Of a stretch of DNA of 64,000 bases, positions 16,276-28,084 are shown piece by piece. The DNA comes from Acidaminococcus hominis (GTDB taxonomy: Bacteria; Bacillota; Negativicutes; Acidaminococcales; Acidaminococcaceae), in NCBI RefSeq assembly GCF_900291475.1, contig NZ_OLMM01000005.1, forward strand, positions 822,400-886,399, written 5' to 3'. Made by a program: the position numbers and the translations under genes. How positions within the stretch are numbered: position 1 is the stretch's first letter; every line of letters begins with the position of its first letter. Under the pieces are notes generated by a model that saw only the letters and a list, made by a program, of their open reading frames with translations, searched no databases and was not told where the DNA came from.

Positions 16276-17778
16276 ATGGAAGTAACAGAAATTACCAAGA
16301 TCAGACGGAAAGTGCTGACCATGCTTGCCAAGATGACGTATGATGGGAATCTGCCGGACCACGTTTATGACGTGCTGCAGATCGTGAACGAAAACACGCC
16401 CAGACTGCGTTGCTGTGTGCACAAGGAAAGAGCCGTCCTGAAGGAACGGATCAACGTTGCCCTGGGTATGGATACGGATATGAACATTATCCAGGCATCC
16501 CAAAAAGCCTTGGAGGAACCGGTGGATCGGACCCAGCACGTGATTGCTGTATTGCCGGAAGCCTGCTCCGCCTGCCCTGTAAACAAATATATGATCACCG
16601 ATATCTGCCGCCGTTGTCTGACCCACCGCTGCATGAACGGCTGCCCCAAAAAGGCCATTTCCGTTTACCAGGGCCGGGCCCACATCGACTATGATATGTG
16701 CGTGGAATGCGGTAACTGCAAACGGGCCTGCCCCTACGGCGCTGTAGCGGAAATTGCCCGTCCCTGCGAAAATGCCTGCAAGGTACACGCCCTGCATACC
16801 GGCAAGAACAAGAAAGCGGAAATTGACAAGAACATCTGCGTAGAATGCGGTGCCTGCCGGGCTGCCTGCCCCTTTGGCGCTATCGAAGAACGCAGCCATA
16901 TTGTCCAATTGATCCAGGCCATCAAATCCGGCCAAAAAATCTATTGCCTGCTGGCACCTTCCTTCGTAGGCCAGTTCGGCCTGAAGGTACAGCCGGGCCA
17001 GATTGTGGCTGCCTGCAAGAAGCTGGGCTTCAAGGAAGTCCGGGAAGTGGCGGTAGGCGCCGATATGACCACTATTTCCGAAGCGGAAGAATATGTGGAA
17101 AAGGTGGAACACGGCACCCAGAAGCTGATGACCAGTTCCTGCTGCCCGGCCTTTGTGGCTACGGTAAAACGCCATGCACCGGCTTTGGCGGACTGCATTT
17201 CCGATACCGTATCTCCCATGGTGGCCCGCAGCAAGGCTGTAAAACATGACGATCCCGGTGCGCTGACGGTTTTTGTAGGTCCCTGCATTGCCAAAAAGGT
17301 AGAAGCCCGGGAACACCCCGAAGACATCGATTTTGTGCTGACCTTTGAAGAACTGAAATGCATGATGGACAGCATGGGCATCAACCCGGCGGACTGCGAA
17401 GCCGCTCCGTTCCACGCTGCTTCCTCTGCTGACGGCTGCAGCTTCCCGCAGGCAGCTGGGGTAAGCACCGCCGTCAATGACTACACCAAGGAAAAATACA
17501 ACCTGGAAGTAAGCGGTCAGTACTGCAACGGTTTGGACCAGTGCTTGCAGGCCCTGAAGGATTATCAAGACGGTAAGCTGGATGTGAAATATATTGAAGG
17601 CATGGCCTGTGAAAAGGGCTGCCTGAACGGACCGGGAGCCATGACAGAACCGGGCATTACCCGGGTGCTGCTCAAGCGCTTTGCCGCCACTACCGCCATG
17701 ACCTGCGCCGGGGACAACGAATTGGCCCAGCAGGGCGTGAAAAACGTGGATATGGAACGGGTATATTTGCGCAAATAA
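16276..17778 (+). CDS. Monomeric [FeFe] hydrogenase, group-B type
   Basis: This cytoplasmic iron-only hydrogenase should produce or oxidise H2 with ferredoxin. The N-terminal part carries the group-B-like segment RCCVHKERAVLKERI, a CxxC-rich stretch (CSACPVN..CRRCLTHRCMNGCP) and two ferredoxin-type [4Fe-4S] motifs (CVECGNCKRACP, CVECGACRAACP). The H-cluster motifs are L1 TSCCPAF (near residue 285), L2 PCIAKKVE (336) and L3 MACEKGCLNGPG (443). L1 ending in AF, where group A has GW, supports group B. The 500-residue product starts at the ATG after GAGGGGAG. Maturases HydEFG are not in the window. Confidence 0.92.
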   Translation: MEVTEITKIRRKVLTMLAKMTYDGNLPDHVYDVLQIVNENTPRLRCCVHKERAVLKERINVALGMDTDMNIIQASQKALEEPVDRTQHVIAVLPEACSACPVNKYMITDICRRCLTHRCMNGCPKKAISVYQGRAHIDYDMCVECGNCKRACPYGAVAEIARPCENACKVHALHTGKNKKAEIDKNICVECGACRAACPFGAIEERSHIVQLIQAIKSGQKIYCLLAPSFVGQFGLKVQPGQIVAACKKLGFKEVREVAVGADMTTISEAEEYVEKVEHGTQKLMTSSCCPAFVATVKRHAPALADCISDTVSPMVARSKAVKHDDPGALTVFVGPCIAKKVEAREHPEDIDFVLTFEELKCMMDSMGINPADCEAAPFHAASSADGCSFPQAAGVSTAVNDYTKEKYNLEVSGQYCNGLDQCLQALKDYQDGKLDVKYIEGMACEKGCLNGPGAMTEPGITRVLLKRFAATTAMTCAGDNELAQQGVKNVDMERVYLRK

Positions 17779-17832
17779 GCGTAGTGTGATAAAATAGCCG
17801 AGTAGCTATATCAAGGTAGGAGGAGAATTTGT

Positions 17833-18561
17833 ATGTCGGGACACTCTAAGTGGGCAAATATTAAATTCAAAAAAGGGAAAACAGATGCACTGCGTGGGAA
17901 GATTACCACGAAAATTGGCAGAGAAATTACTATTGCTGTCCGCATGGGAGGTTCTGATCCTACTGGCAACATGAAGCTGAAGTTGGCTCTGTCCAAGGCT
18001 AAAGCCAACAATATCCCTAAAGATAATATCAAAAGAGCCATTGCCAAGGGCGAAGGCACCACGGAAGGCTCTGATTACGAACAAATTACCTACGAAGGGT
18101 ACGGCCCTGCAGGGGTGGCCATTATGGTCAGCGCCCTGACGGATAACCGGAACCGTACGGCTGCCGATGTGCGCCACGTCTTTTCCAAAGGCGGCAACAT
18201 GGGTGAATCCGGCTGCGTAGGCTGGATGTTCAAAAACAAAGGTGTATTCACCGTGGAAAAAGAAGGCGCTCCCTCTGAAGACGAATTGATGGAAATCGCT
18301 TTGGATGCAGGCGCTGAAGACATGGAAACCACAGATGACAGCTATGTGATTACCACCGCTCCGGAAGACTACGATGCCGTGGAAAAAGCCCTGGCTGATC
18401 ATAATATTGAGGTTGCCATGAGTGAGTTGTCCCTGATTCCTGACAACACCATCACCGTTACGGGTGAAGATGCAGTAAAGGTACAGAAGATGCTCGATAA
18501 CTTCGAGGACCTGGACGACGTGCAGGACGTTTATACAAACGCTGACCTGCCTGAAGAATAA
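17833..18561 (+). CDS. yebC: YebC/PmpR-family protein
   Basis: The 242 residues match the YebC family from end to end (MSGHSKWANIKFKKGKTDALRGK, GGSDPTGNMKLKLAL, IPKDNIKRAI, YEGYGPGG-like YEGYGPAGVAI, NRNRTAADVRH). Members are cytoplasmic; some are described as transcriptional regulators and others as ribosome-associated factors that ease translation of proline-rich stretches. AGGAGAA precedes the ATG. It lies just upstream of ruvCAB, as in many bacteria, but a terminator hairpin separates them. Confidence 0.95.
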   Translation: MSGHSKWANIKFKKGKTDALRGKITTKIGREITIAVRMGGSDPTGNMKLKLALSKAKANNIPKDNIKRAIAKGEGTTEGSDYEQITYEGYGPAGVAIMVSALTDNRNRTAADVRHVFSKGGNMGESGCVGWMFKNKGVFTVEKEGAPSEDELMEIALDAGAEDMETTDDSYVITTAPEDYDAVEKALADHNIEVAMSELSLIPDNTITVTGEDAVKVQKMLDNFEDLDDVQDVYTNADLPEE

Positions 18562-18573
18562 CAAGAAGTATGG

Positions 18574-18608
18574 CCGGCCAGCTGGGGGTTTCCCCGCTTG
18601 GCCGGTTT
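18574..18608 (+). terminator. Terminator between yebC and ruvC
   Basis: CCGGCC..GGGG pairs with CCCC..GGCCGG and is followed by TTTTT. It ends only 22 bases before ruvC, so ruvC expression needs readthrough or a promoter inside yebC. Confidence 0.75.
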
Positions 18609-18629
18609 TTCACTATCAGGAGGAATTTT

Positions 18630-19127
18630 ATGCTGGTATTGGGCATCGACCCGGGAACGGCGATTTGCGGCTACGGGCTGGTTCGTCTGGAAAAAAGCCG
18701 GCTGATTCCTGTGCATTACGGAGCCGTTTTTACGGATAAGGATATGCTGCCGGAATTGCGGCTGAAGAAGATTTTTGAAGAATTGAATGGATTGATTGCG
18801 GATTACAAGCCGGATTTCATGTCGGTAGAAAAGCTGTACTTCAACCGGAACGTGAATACGGCTATTCCTGTGGGACAGGCCCGGGGCGTTATTGTGCTGA
18901 CAGCAGCCCTGGCTGGGATTCCGGTGTTTGAATACACCCCCATCCAGGTAAAGCAGGCCATTACCGGTACCGGCCGGGCGGACAAGAATCAGGTGACCTA
19001 TATGGTCCAGAAGCTGCTGCACATCCAGGAGAAACCCAAACCGGATGATGTGGCGGACGCCCTGGCCATTGGCATCTGCGGCCTGAATTCCATTCGGGAA
19101 AAAGATTTGCTGGAGAGGTTATCATGA
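18630..19127 (+). CDS. ruvC: Crossover junction endodeoxyribonuclease RuvC
   Basis: RuvC dimers resolve Holliday junctions by paired nicks. The 165 residues carry the expected acidic residues in GIDPGT (Asp7), SVEKLYF and the C-terminal DDVADALAIG. The ATG at 18630 follows AGGAGGAA; an upstream extension would run through the terminator hairpin and is rejected. Its TGA overlaps the ruvA ATG by four bases, so the ruvCAB genes are translationally coupled. Confidence 0.96.
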   Translation: MLVLGIDPGTAICGYGLVRLEKSRLIPVHYGAVFTDKDMLPELRLKKIFEELNGLIADYKPDFMSVEKLYFNRNVNTAIPVGQARGVIVLTAALAGIPVFEYTPIQVKQAITGTGRADKNQVTYMVQKLLHIQEKPKPDDVADALAIGICGLNSIREKDLLERLS

Positions 19128-19735
19128 TCGGATTTATTAACGGCAGAGTGGACCATATTGGGGTGAATTTTTGCCTTTTGGAAACCAGCAGTGGGGTAGG
19201 GTACCGGATTTTCATGAATACCGGGGACCTGGGCCGGCTGACGGTGGATCAGCGGACAAAGGTGTACACCTATCTGGCGGTCCGGGAGGACGCCCTCCAG
19301 CTGTATGGCTTTTTGACCTATGATGCCTACAATCTGTTTACCCAGTTGATTACCGTCAGCGGGATTGGCCCCAAGGTGGCACTGGGTATTTTGTCGGCCT
19401 CCAAGGTAGATGCCTTCTACCTAGCCCTAAAGAACCGGGACCTGAAGTATTTGACCAAGCTTCCCGGCATTGGGAAGAAAACGGCAGAACGGATGCTCCT
19501 GGAGCTGAAGGATATCCTGGGACCGGAAGGCACGGAAGAAGCCGGGGGCGGCGAAAATCTGGGAAGCCTGGAAGAAGGCACCGGCGTGCTGGGGGCGGTC
19601 TCTGACGGCCTGACCTATCTGGGCTATACCCAAGCAGAAATTGCGGAGGTGCTGAAAAAGCTCCCCGTAACACCTGACAGTACGGCGGAAGAACTGCTGA
19701 AGGCAGCGCTGCGGCTTATGGCCAGGAGGAGCTAA
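19124..19735 (+). CDS. ruvA: Holliday junction branch migration protein RuvA
   Basis: RuvA binds the four-way junction as a tetramer and loads RuvB. The 203 residues show the N-terminal OB domain ([13 protein letters not shown]), helix-hairpin-helix motifs ([16 protein letters not shown] and [19 protein letters not shown]), a flexible linker, and the C-terminal RuvB-binding domain ([22 protein letters not shown]). It overlaps ruvC (ATGA) and ruvB (TAATG). Confidence 0.96.
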   Translation: MIGFINGRVDHIGVNFCLLETSSGVGYRIFMNTGDLGRLTVDQRTKVYTYLAVREDALQLYGFLTYDAYNLFTQLITVSGIGPKVALGILSASKVDAFYLALKNRDLKYLTKLPGIGKKTAERMLLELKDILGPEGTEEAGGGENLGSLEEGTGVLGAVSDGLTYLGYTQAEIAEVLKKLPVTPDSTAEELLKAALRLMARRS

Positions 19736-20751
19736 TGGAAGAAACCAATCGCGTGATTGCAGGACAGGAGCAGGAGCAGGACGGCTGGCAGTACAGCCTC
19801 CGGCCCCGGCGCCTGGCGGAATATATCGGACAAACCAAGGTGAAGAAGAACCTGGAGATTTTTATCCAGGCGGCGTTGAAACGGAAGGAAGCCCTGGACC
19901 ATGTGCTGCTCTACGGGCCTCCGGGACTGGGGAAGACCACCCTGGCCAATATCATTGCCAACGAGCTGAATGTAAACATCCGCATTACCAGCGGCCCGGC
20001 CTTGGAACGGCAGGGGGATCTGGCGGCCATTCTTACCAATCTGAACGAAAGTGATGTGCTGTTTATTGATGAAATCCACCGGCTGCCCAAGACCGTAGAG
20101 GAAATCCTTTATTCGGCCATGGAAGACTACGCCCTGGACATTATCATCGGCAAGGGGCCGGCAGCCCGGAGCGTACGGCTGGATTTGCCCCGGTTTACCC
20201 TGATTGGGGCAACCACCCGGATGGGCTCCGTGGCGGCTCCCCTGCGGGACCGTTTTGGGGTCATCTGCCATTTGGAATTCTACACTCCGGAAGAATTGCA
20301 GATTATTGTGGAACGGGCTGCGGAAATTTTGCAGGTGAAGATAGACCCGGAAGGGGCCTACGAAATCGGCCGGCGGAGCCGGGGTACCCCCCGGGTAGCC
20401 AACCGGCTGCTCAAGCGGGTGCGGGACTTTGCCCAGGTGGCGGATCTGGACCATATTTCCACGGAAGTTTGCCGGGAAGCCATGCAGCGGCTGGAAATCG
20501 ACGATTTGGGTCTGGACCGGAACGACCGCCGGCTGCTGCACAAGCTGGTGGTGGACTTTGGGGGACGGCCCGTGGGGGTGGATACCCTGGCGGCGTCCCT
20601 TAACGAAGAAACGGAAACCCTGGAAGATGTGTATGAACCCTACCTGATGCAGCTGGGAATGCTGCATCGGACGCCCAAGGGACGGCAGGCTACGGCTGTG
20701 GCGTACCAGTATTTGGGCGTACCCTATCCAGAAGAGAGGAATGTACCGTGA
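19735..20751 (+). CDS. ruvB: Holliday junction branch migration ATPase RuvB
   Basis: RuvB is the hexameric AAA+ motor that drives branch migration together with RuvA. Of 338 residues, Walker [10 protein letters not shown] is near residue 61, Walker [10 protein letters not shown] near 110, and the sensor/arginine finger region [18 protein letters not shown] follows; the winged-helix end is RTPKGRQAT. The start codon overlaps the ruvA stop, and the stop overlaps the queH start. Confidence 0.97.
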   Translation: MEETNRVIAGQEQEQDGWQYSLRPRRLAEYIGQTKVKKNLEIFIQAALKRKEALDHVLLYGPPGLGKTTLANIIANELNVNIRITSGPALERQGDLAAILTNLNESDVLFIDEIHRLPKTVEEILYSAMEDYALDIIIGKGPAARSVRLDLPRFTLIGATTRMGSVAAPLRDRFGVICHLEFYTPEELQIIVERAAEILQVKIDPEGAYEIGRRSRGTPRVANRLLKRVRDFAQVADLDHISTEVCREAMQRLEIDDLGLDRNDRRLLHKLVVDFGGRPVGVDTLAASLNEETETLEDVYEPYLMQLGMLHRTPKGRQATAVAYQYLGVPYPEERNVP

Positions 20752-21329
20752 ACCTATTGCTTCATGCCTGCTGCGGCCCCTGTTCCACCTATCCTGTAAA
20801 AACCTTGACGGAGCAGGGAAAGAGCTTTACAATTTATTACTTTAACCCCAACATCCATCCTTATAAAGAATTCAAGCGGCGGCTGAATACCCTGCGGGAA
20901 TTCTGCGAAAAACGAAAATACAAACTGGTGGTGGACAAAAGCTATCCCCTGGAGCAGACCCTCCGGGGTATGTTGGACGAACCCACCGTGCGCTGTGCCT
21001 ACTGCTACCGGGTGCGCCTGGAGGCGGCAGCCCGCTACGCCAAGGAAAACGGCTTTGATGCCTTTTCCACCACGCTGCTGGTGAGTCCCTACCAAAAGCA
21101 TGAATTGATTAAGGAAATTGCCGAAGAAATCGCAGAGCGGGAGGGGATTCCCTTCTACTATGAAGATTTCCGGGTTGGCTACCAGGAAGGAGTGGACATC
21201 AGCCTGGAGCTGGAAATGTACCGGCAGCCCTACTGCGGCTGCATCTTCAGCGAGCGGGATCGGTATGAACGGGTGAAAAAGAAGAAGCACCCGGCGGTCC
21301 AGCCCCAGCAGGAAGGTAGCAGCCTATGA
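20748..21329 (+). CDS. queH: Epoxyqueuosine reductase QueH
   Basis: QueH performs the last step of queuosine synthesis in tRNA, reducing epoxyqueuosine; it is the iron-sulfur alternative to QueG. The 193 residues carry the DUF208/QueH cysteine pairs: HACCGPCS at residues 6-13, CAYCYRVRL near 85 and the C-terminal YCGC. A GTG start is used, overlapping the ruvB stop (GTGA). Finding it in one operon with queA and tgt supports the assignment strongly. Confidence 0.94.
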   Translation: MNLLLHACCGPCSTYPVKTLTEQGKSFTIYYFNPNIHPYKEFKRRLNTLREFCEKRKYKLVVDKSYPLEQTLRGMLDEPTVRCAYCYRVRLEAAARYAKENGFDAFSTTLLVSPYQKHELIKEIAEEIAEREGIPFYYEDFRVGYQEGVDISLELEMYRQPYCGCIFSERDRYERVKKKKHPAVQPQQEGSSL

Positions 21330-22639
21330 AGAAAAAGCTGACGATCATCGGAGTTGTATGTCTGGTTCTTCTGTTCCAGGGTCTTGCCCTGGCAGCAGGA
21401 GGCGGCCCGAAAATTCGGGTGGGCCTGGCAGTGGAGCAGTTTTCCGCCCAGGTGCAGTCCAAGGGCAAAATCAAGGTCATTGACGGAAGCGGGAAAACTA
21501 CCGTGCTTTCGCCGGGCCAGCATTTTGTCAGTGTAAAAAACGGCAGCCTATATGCAGATGATAAGAAGCTTTCCGGGGGTCAGCTTTCTCTGGTAGCTGA
21601 CAACGCCAAGAACCCCATCTATATCAACCAGAAAAACTACCGGGGTGCCCTGACCGTGCTTTTAAACAGCGGCCGGAAAAACCTGACGGTGGTAAATACC
21701 CTGCCGGTGGAGCAGTATCTGTACGGGGTGGTTTCCAAGGAAGTGATTCCCCTGTGGCCCGACGAAGCCATCAAGGCCCAGGCTGTAGCTGCCCGCTCCT
21801 TTGCACTGTACCACCTGGACAAGGACCAGTACCCCAACTTTGACATCAAAGCTACGGATATGGGACAGGTCTACGGCGGGGCGGCGGCAGAACACGCCAA
21901 CACCAACAAACTGGTGGACGCAACGGAAGGAATGGCGGCTACCTACAAGGGAGACCTGATTCAGGCCTTCTTTCACAGCAGCAGCGGCGGGTATACGGAA
22001 TCCGCCTACAATGTTTGGGGAAAGGATATTCCCTATCTTCAGGCAGTGCCCGATGAGGACAAGGATTCCCCCCAGTACACCTGGACCAAAAGCTTTACCA
22101 AGGTCCAGCTGAACCGGCTGCTGAGCCAGAACGGCTACAATGTGGGGGACCTGGAGGGCATCCGGCTGTCCGCCCGGGCAGCGGCGCCCATGAAATGGAC
22201 CCCGGACCGGGGAACCTCCGGCCGGGTGAAGCGCATGACCTTTATTGGCAAGCGGGGCTCTGTGACCATCCCCGGCAATAAGGTCCGCTCCATGCTGGGC
22301 CTTAGCAGCACCCTGTTTGAAATCCAGATTGGACCGGAACGGCCGGACAAGTTAGAAGTACCCATTACCAACCGGTATGGGTATCAGATTGGGGAAAAAA
22401 CCATACCCATCCGGGAAAAGGACCAGGGCGGCACGGCCGTAGGGGATCTGCGGCTGTTTAGTGACGTACCCGGGGAAAAGGTGACCTTTACCGGAGGCGG
22501 CTGGGGCCACGGCGTTGGCCTTAGCCAGTGGGGCGCCCGGGGCATGGCCCTGTCCAGGGAAGCCCGGGGTAAGAAAGATTATTATAAAACCATCCTGGCC
22601 CATTATTATCCGGGCATTCGGGTGGAAAAAGAATATTAG
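21326..22639 (+). CDS. SpoIID/LytB-domain protein (lytic-transglycosylase-like)
   Basis: The 437-residue exported protein begins with a signal peptide ([21 protein letters not shown]). The SpoIID domain covers about residues 110-420, with the key glutamate in [25 protein letters not shown] and the C-terminal [18 protein letters not shown]. SpoIID cuts peptidoglycan glycan strands next to denuded stretches; in spore formers it acts in engulfment, while homologues elsewhere serve in growth or division. No other sporulation gene is seen here. It overlaps queH (ATGA) and sits between queuosine genes, which looks like an operon passenger. Confidence 0.9.
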   Translation: MKKKLTIIGVVCLVLLFQGLALAAGGGPKIRVGLAVEQFSAQVQSKGKIKVIDGSGKTTVLSPGQHFVSVKNGSLYADDKKLSGGQLSLVADNAKNPIYINQKNYRGALTVLLNSGRKNLTVVNTLPVEQYLYGVVSKEVIPLWPDEAIKAQAVAARSFALYHLDKDQYPNFDIKATDMGQVYGGAAAEHANTNKLVDATEGMAATYKGDLIQAFFHSSSGGYTESAYNVWGKDIPYLQAVPDEDKDSPQYTWTKSFTKVQLNRLLSQNGYNVGDLEGIRLSARAAAPMKWTPDRGTSGRVKRMTFIGKRGSVTIPGNKVRSMLGLSSTLFEIQIGPERPDKLEVPITNRYGYQIGEKTIPIREKDQGGTAVGDLRLFSDVPGEKVTFTGGGWGHGVGLSQWGARGMALSREARGKKDYYKTILAHYYPGIRVEKEY

Positions 22640-22647
22640 GAGAAAAA

Positions 22648-24796
<2,149 letters not shown>

Positions 24797-24800
24797 TCGA

Positions 24801-25220
24801 ATGGAAAGTATGATTCAAATGGCCTGGCCTTTCATTCTGATGGCGGCGATCTTCTACATGATGATCTACCGTCCCCAGAAGAGAGATCAGAAAAAGAGAG
24901 TAGACATGCTCAACGCGCTGAAGGTCGGTACCCGGATTGTGACCATCGGGGGCATTTTCGGCGTTATCACCAAGGTGCAGGAAGACAAACTGCGCATTAA
25001 AGTGGCAGAAAACGTGGAATTCCATATCCGCCGTTCTGCTGTGGGCACTGTGCTGACCTCTGCTTTTGACAAGGACAACAGCCCCAAAGAAGAAACCAAG
25101 GAAGAAGTGAAGGAAGAAGCCAAGGCTCCGGAAGCTGCCAAGGCTGAAGCTCCTGCAGAAAACGCTGCCGATGCTGCCAAAGCTGAACCGGCTGCAGAAA
25201 CCAGTGAGGAGTCTAAATAA
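24801..25220 (+). CDS. yajC: Preprotein translocase subunit YajC
   Basis: YajC is a small single-pass inner-membrane protein that joins SecDF at the translocon. Here the 139 residues have one N-terminal membrane helix (MAWPFILMAAIFYMMIYRPQKRDQKKR) and the core GTRIVTIGGIFGVITKVQEDKLRI. An acidic, alanine-rich tail of about 45 residues (EETKEEVKEEAKAPEAAKAE and onward) makes it longer than most YajC proteins. It lies four bases after tgt and upstream of secDF in the usual order. Confidence 0.95.
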   Translation: MESMIQMAWPFILMAAIFYMMIYRPQKRDQKKRVDMLNALKVGTRIVTIGGIFGVITKVQEDKLRIKVAENVEFHIRRSAVGTVLTSAFDKDNSPKEETKEEVKEEAKAPEAAKAEAPAENAADAAKAEPAAETSEESK

Positions 25221-25783
25221 TGGAAAAAAAGACAGTTCGCCTGGAAATCAAAGAGAAACTCAAAAAATTGAATCAGCGGGAACTGCACAAATTCCATAAA
25301 GAAATCAACAGCCATATTTCCAACAGCCGTTTGTTCCTGGAAGGCAAAGTCATTATGGCCTACCTGGCAGTGCCAGGGGAAGCCAGCGTGGACGCCTCCA
25401 TTTCTACGGCGCTCAGTATGGGCAAAACAGTCTGCGTCCCCTTCATCCTGGAGGAAGAAGGGCAGATGCAGGCTGTTCGGCTGGTTTCTTTAAAAAAATT
25501 GGGCACGGACCGCTTCGGCATCCGTACGCCCCAGGAACCGGTGGAAGTCATCGCTCCTGAAGATATTGACCTGGTGCTGGTTCCCGGTCTGGGCTTTACG
25601 GCCCAGGGCGACCGGCTGGGCAAGGGCAAGGGCTACTATGACCGCTTCCTGCCCAGATGCACCAAAGCAGTTACCATGGCTATAGGCTATGAAGCACAGG
25701 TATTGAAAGAACTGCCTGTGAATGCGCACGACGCAAAAATTCGTTACCTGTGTACAGAAAAGGGCCTGCGGGTCTGCCGGTAA
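25220..25783 (+). CDS. 5-formyltetrahydrofolate cyclo-ligase
   Basis: This enzyme uses ATP to convert 5-formyl-THF to 5,10-methenyl-THF and so returns a storage folate to the one-carbon pool. The 187 residues match the family: the N-terminal helix KEKLKKLNQRELHK, MAYLAVPGEA, VPFILEEEGQM, and the ATP/substrate signature LVLVPGLGFTAQGDRLGKGKGYYDRFL. Its ATG overlaps the yajC stop (TAATG). Its place between yajC and secD is a local operon arrangement with no obvious functional link. Confidence 0.94.
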   Translation: MEKKTVRLEIKEKLKKLNQRELHKFHKEINSHISNSRLFLEGKVIMAYLAVPGEASVDASISTALSMGKTVCVPFILEEEGQMQAVRLVSLKKLGTDRFGIRTPQEPVEVIAPEDIDLVLVPGLGFTAQGDRLGKGKGYYDRFLPRCTKAVTMAIGYEAQVLKELPVNAHDAKIRYLCTEKGLRVCR

Positions 25784-25804
25784 CGATGTCAAGGAGGAAT
25801 CATC

Positions 25805-27043
25805 TTGAAGGGTAAAAATCGGGCCAAGCTGCTGATTTCGGTGCTGGCCATTTTGATTTCTTTTGCCGTATTCATCAAGCCGCTGGCTAGTACGGTAAAA
25901 CAGGGCCTGGATTTGCAGGGCGGCACCCACGTGGTTTTGCAGGCCCAGGATACACCGGAGTCCAAGGTGGACGATGATGCCATCAACCGTTCCATCAAAA
26001 TCATTGAACGCCGGGTCAATGAACTGGGTCTTACCGAACCGGTAATCCAGCGTCAGGGCCGGGACCGGATTATTGTGGAACTCCCCGGGGTCAAGGATCC
26101 TGAAAAAGCCATTGCCATGCTGGGCCGTACGGCCATGCTGGAATTTAAGGACATGAATGGCAACACGGTGCTTACCGGTAAGGATCTGAAGGATTCCAAA
26201 GCCAGCGTAGACCAAAGCGGTCAGCCTGTGGTTACCCTTCAGTTCAATGACGAGGGCGCCAAAAAGTTCGGTGAACTGACGGCGGCCAATGTAGGCAAAC
26301 AGATTGCCATTTTGTTAGACGGGGAAGTGCTGACGGCTCCCCGGGTCAATGAACCCATTACCGGCGGCAACGCCCAGATTACCGGCTCCAAGGATGCCCA
26401 GGAAGCAGAACATCTGGCCATCTTGCTGCGCAGCGGCTCCCTGCCGGTGAAACTGGAAATCGTGGAAAACCGGACCGTAGGACCTACCCTGGGCCAGGAT
26501 TCCAAGGATGCCAGCGTCAAGGCCTTTGCCATTGGCCTGGCCGGCGTATTCTTGTTCATGTTGCTGTACTATCGGCTGTCCGGACTGGTAGCCGACATTG
26601 TGCTGCTGCTCTATACCCTGCTGCTGCTGGCCGTGATGAAGGGGCTTAATGCAACCCTGACCCTGCCGGGCATTGCCGGTATCATCCTGTCCATTGGTAT
26701 GGCCGTAGATGCCAACGTGCTGATCTTTGAAAGGTTTAAGGAAGAAATCGCGTCGGGCAAGACCCTCCGGGCTGCGCTCAATGCCGGTTTCTCCCGGGCC
26801 TTTGTGACCATCTTCGACTCCAACGTGACCACCCTGATGGCAGCTGCTGTGCTGTTCTATTTGGGTACCGGTCCTGTAAGAGGCTTTGCCGTTACCCTGG
26901 CACTAGGTACCTTGATCAGTATGTTTACGGCCATTACCGTAACCAAATTTATCCTGAAGGCACTGGTGGGCAGTGAATTCACCAAGAATCCTGCCGTATT
27001 TGGTGCCAAGGCACCGAAGAAAAAAGAGGAGGCGGCACAATGA
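25805..27043 (+). CDS. secD: Protein translocase subunit SecD
   Basis: SecD works with SecF to pull exported proteins across the membrane using the proton motive force. The 412 residues have an N-terminal helix, the LDLQGGTHVVLQ signature, a periplasmic P1 region, and five C-terminal helices with GIAGIILSIGMAVDANVLIFERFKEEI. A TTG start is used because AGGAGG lies seven bases ahead of it. The secF ATG overlaps the secD stop by four bases. Confidence 0.96.
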   Translation: MKGKNRAKLLISVLAILISFAVFIKPLASTVKQGLDLQGGTHVVLQAQDTPESKVDDDAINRSIKIIERRVNELGLTEPVIQRQGRDRIIVELPGVKDPEKAIAMLGRTAMLEFKDMNGNTVLTGKDLKDSKASVDQSGQPVVTLQFNDEGAKKFGELTAANVGKQIAILLDGEVLTAPRVNEPITGGNAQITGSKDAQEAEHLAILLRSGSLPVKLEIVENRTVGPTLGQDSKDASVKAFAIGLAGVFLFMLLYYRLSGLVADIVLLLYTLLLLAVMKGLNATLTLPGIAGIILSIGMAVDANVLIFERFKEEIASGKTLRAALNAGFSRAFVTIFDSNVTTLMAAAVLFYLGTGPVRGFAVTLALGTLISMFTAITVTKFILKALVGSEFTKNPAVFGAKAPKKKEEAAQ

Positions 27044-27927
27044 AAAAGTTTTCCATTGTAAAACATGCCAAAATCTTCTTCTCTCTGACGGCCATTGTGT
27101 TGATTGTTGGTATTGTTTCCATGTTTACCCGGGGTTTTAACCTGGGCATCGACTTTACCGGCGGCAGCATCATTGATTTGAAGTTTGCCCAGCCGGTTTC
27201 CACTTCCCAGGTCCGGACGGTGTTGGATGACCATGATTTGGGCAGCAGCATTATCCAGCTGGGAACCAACGGCCAGAATACGGAAACCAGTGAATCCGTG
27301 CTGATCCGCACCGGCCTTATCAGCGACAGCCAGCGTAAGGCCGTTATGGACGACCTGACCGCCAAGCTGGGAGAAAACCAAGTGCTGAAGGTGGAGAACG
27401 TAGGCGCTACGGTGGGCAACGACCTGGTCAAACAGGCCATTGGCGCGGTGGTACTCAGCTGGGTGCTGATGATTGCCTATATTACCTTCCGTTTTGAACT
27501 GCGCTTTGCCCTGGCAGCCATCATCGCCCTGATTATCGACGTTATGGTGACCTTGAGCTACTTCTCCCTGCTGCATCTGGAAATCGATTCTTCCTTTGTA
27601 GCAGCCCTGCTGACGGTAGTAGGCTATTCCGTTAACGGTACCATCGTTATTTTCGACCGTATCCGGGAAAACCTGCATACCCACAGACGGAATGAAAGTA
27701 TGGAAGATATGGTGGATAACAGTATTTGGCAGACCATGACCCGGTCCATCTACACCACCCTGACCACCCTGTTTGCTGTAGTAGCCATCTTCCTGTTTGG
27801 CGGGGAAACCATCCACAACTTCTCCTTCGCCATGCTGGTGGGCTTCTCCAGCGGTTTCTATACCTCTACTTTCCTGTCCGGGACCATGTGGCTGTTCCTG
27901 CGGAAAAAATTGAAAAAAGCGGCCTGA
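27040..27927 (+). CDS. secF: Protein translocase subunit SecF
   Basis: SecF is the partner of SecD. The 295 residues contain six predicted membrane helices, the N-terminal signature NLGIDFTGGSIIDLKF, and the conserved VVGYSVNGTIVIFDRIREN segment. The last helices end in a lysine-rich cytoplasmic tail. It overlaps secD (ATGA) and is followed by a terminator, which closes the ruv-que-sec block. Confidence 0.96.
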   Translation: MKKFSIVKHAKIFFSLTAIVLIVGIVSMFTRGFNLGIDFTGGSIIDLKFAQPVSTSQVRTVLDDHDLGSSIIQLGTNGQNTETSESVLIRTGLISDSQRKAVMDDLTAKLGENQVLKVENVGATVGNDLVKQAIGAVVLSWVLMIAYITFRFELRFALAAIIALIIDVMVTLSYFSLLHLEIDSSFVAALLTVVGYSVNGTIVIFDRIRENLHTHRRNESMEDMVDNSIWQTMTRSIYTTLTTLFAVVAIFLFGGETIHNFSFAMLVGFSSGFYTSTFLSGTMWLFLRKKLKKAA

Positions 27928-27943
27928 GTTTCAGGCTCCCTAA

Positions 27944-27976
27944 GCGGATGTGCCTTCGGGTGCATCCGTTTTGTTT
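27944..27976 (+). terminator. Terminator after secF
   Basis: GCGGATG pairs with CATCCG around a CTTCGGG-containing loop, followed by TTTTGTTTT. Confidence 0.75.
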
Positions 27977-28084
27977 TCCCTGGGGCAGGAGAGTTTTCTC
28001 AGAAAAGACTATTTTTCATCGGCCGCTTCTATGGTATTATATAAAGAGAACTTTGTTGCCAAGTACTAGGAGGTCGGAGCAAAA

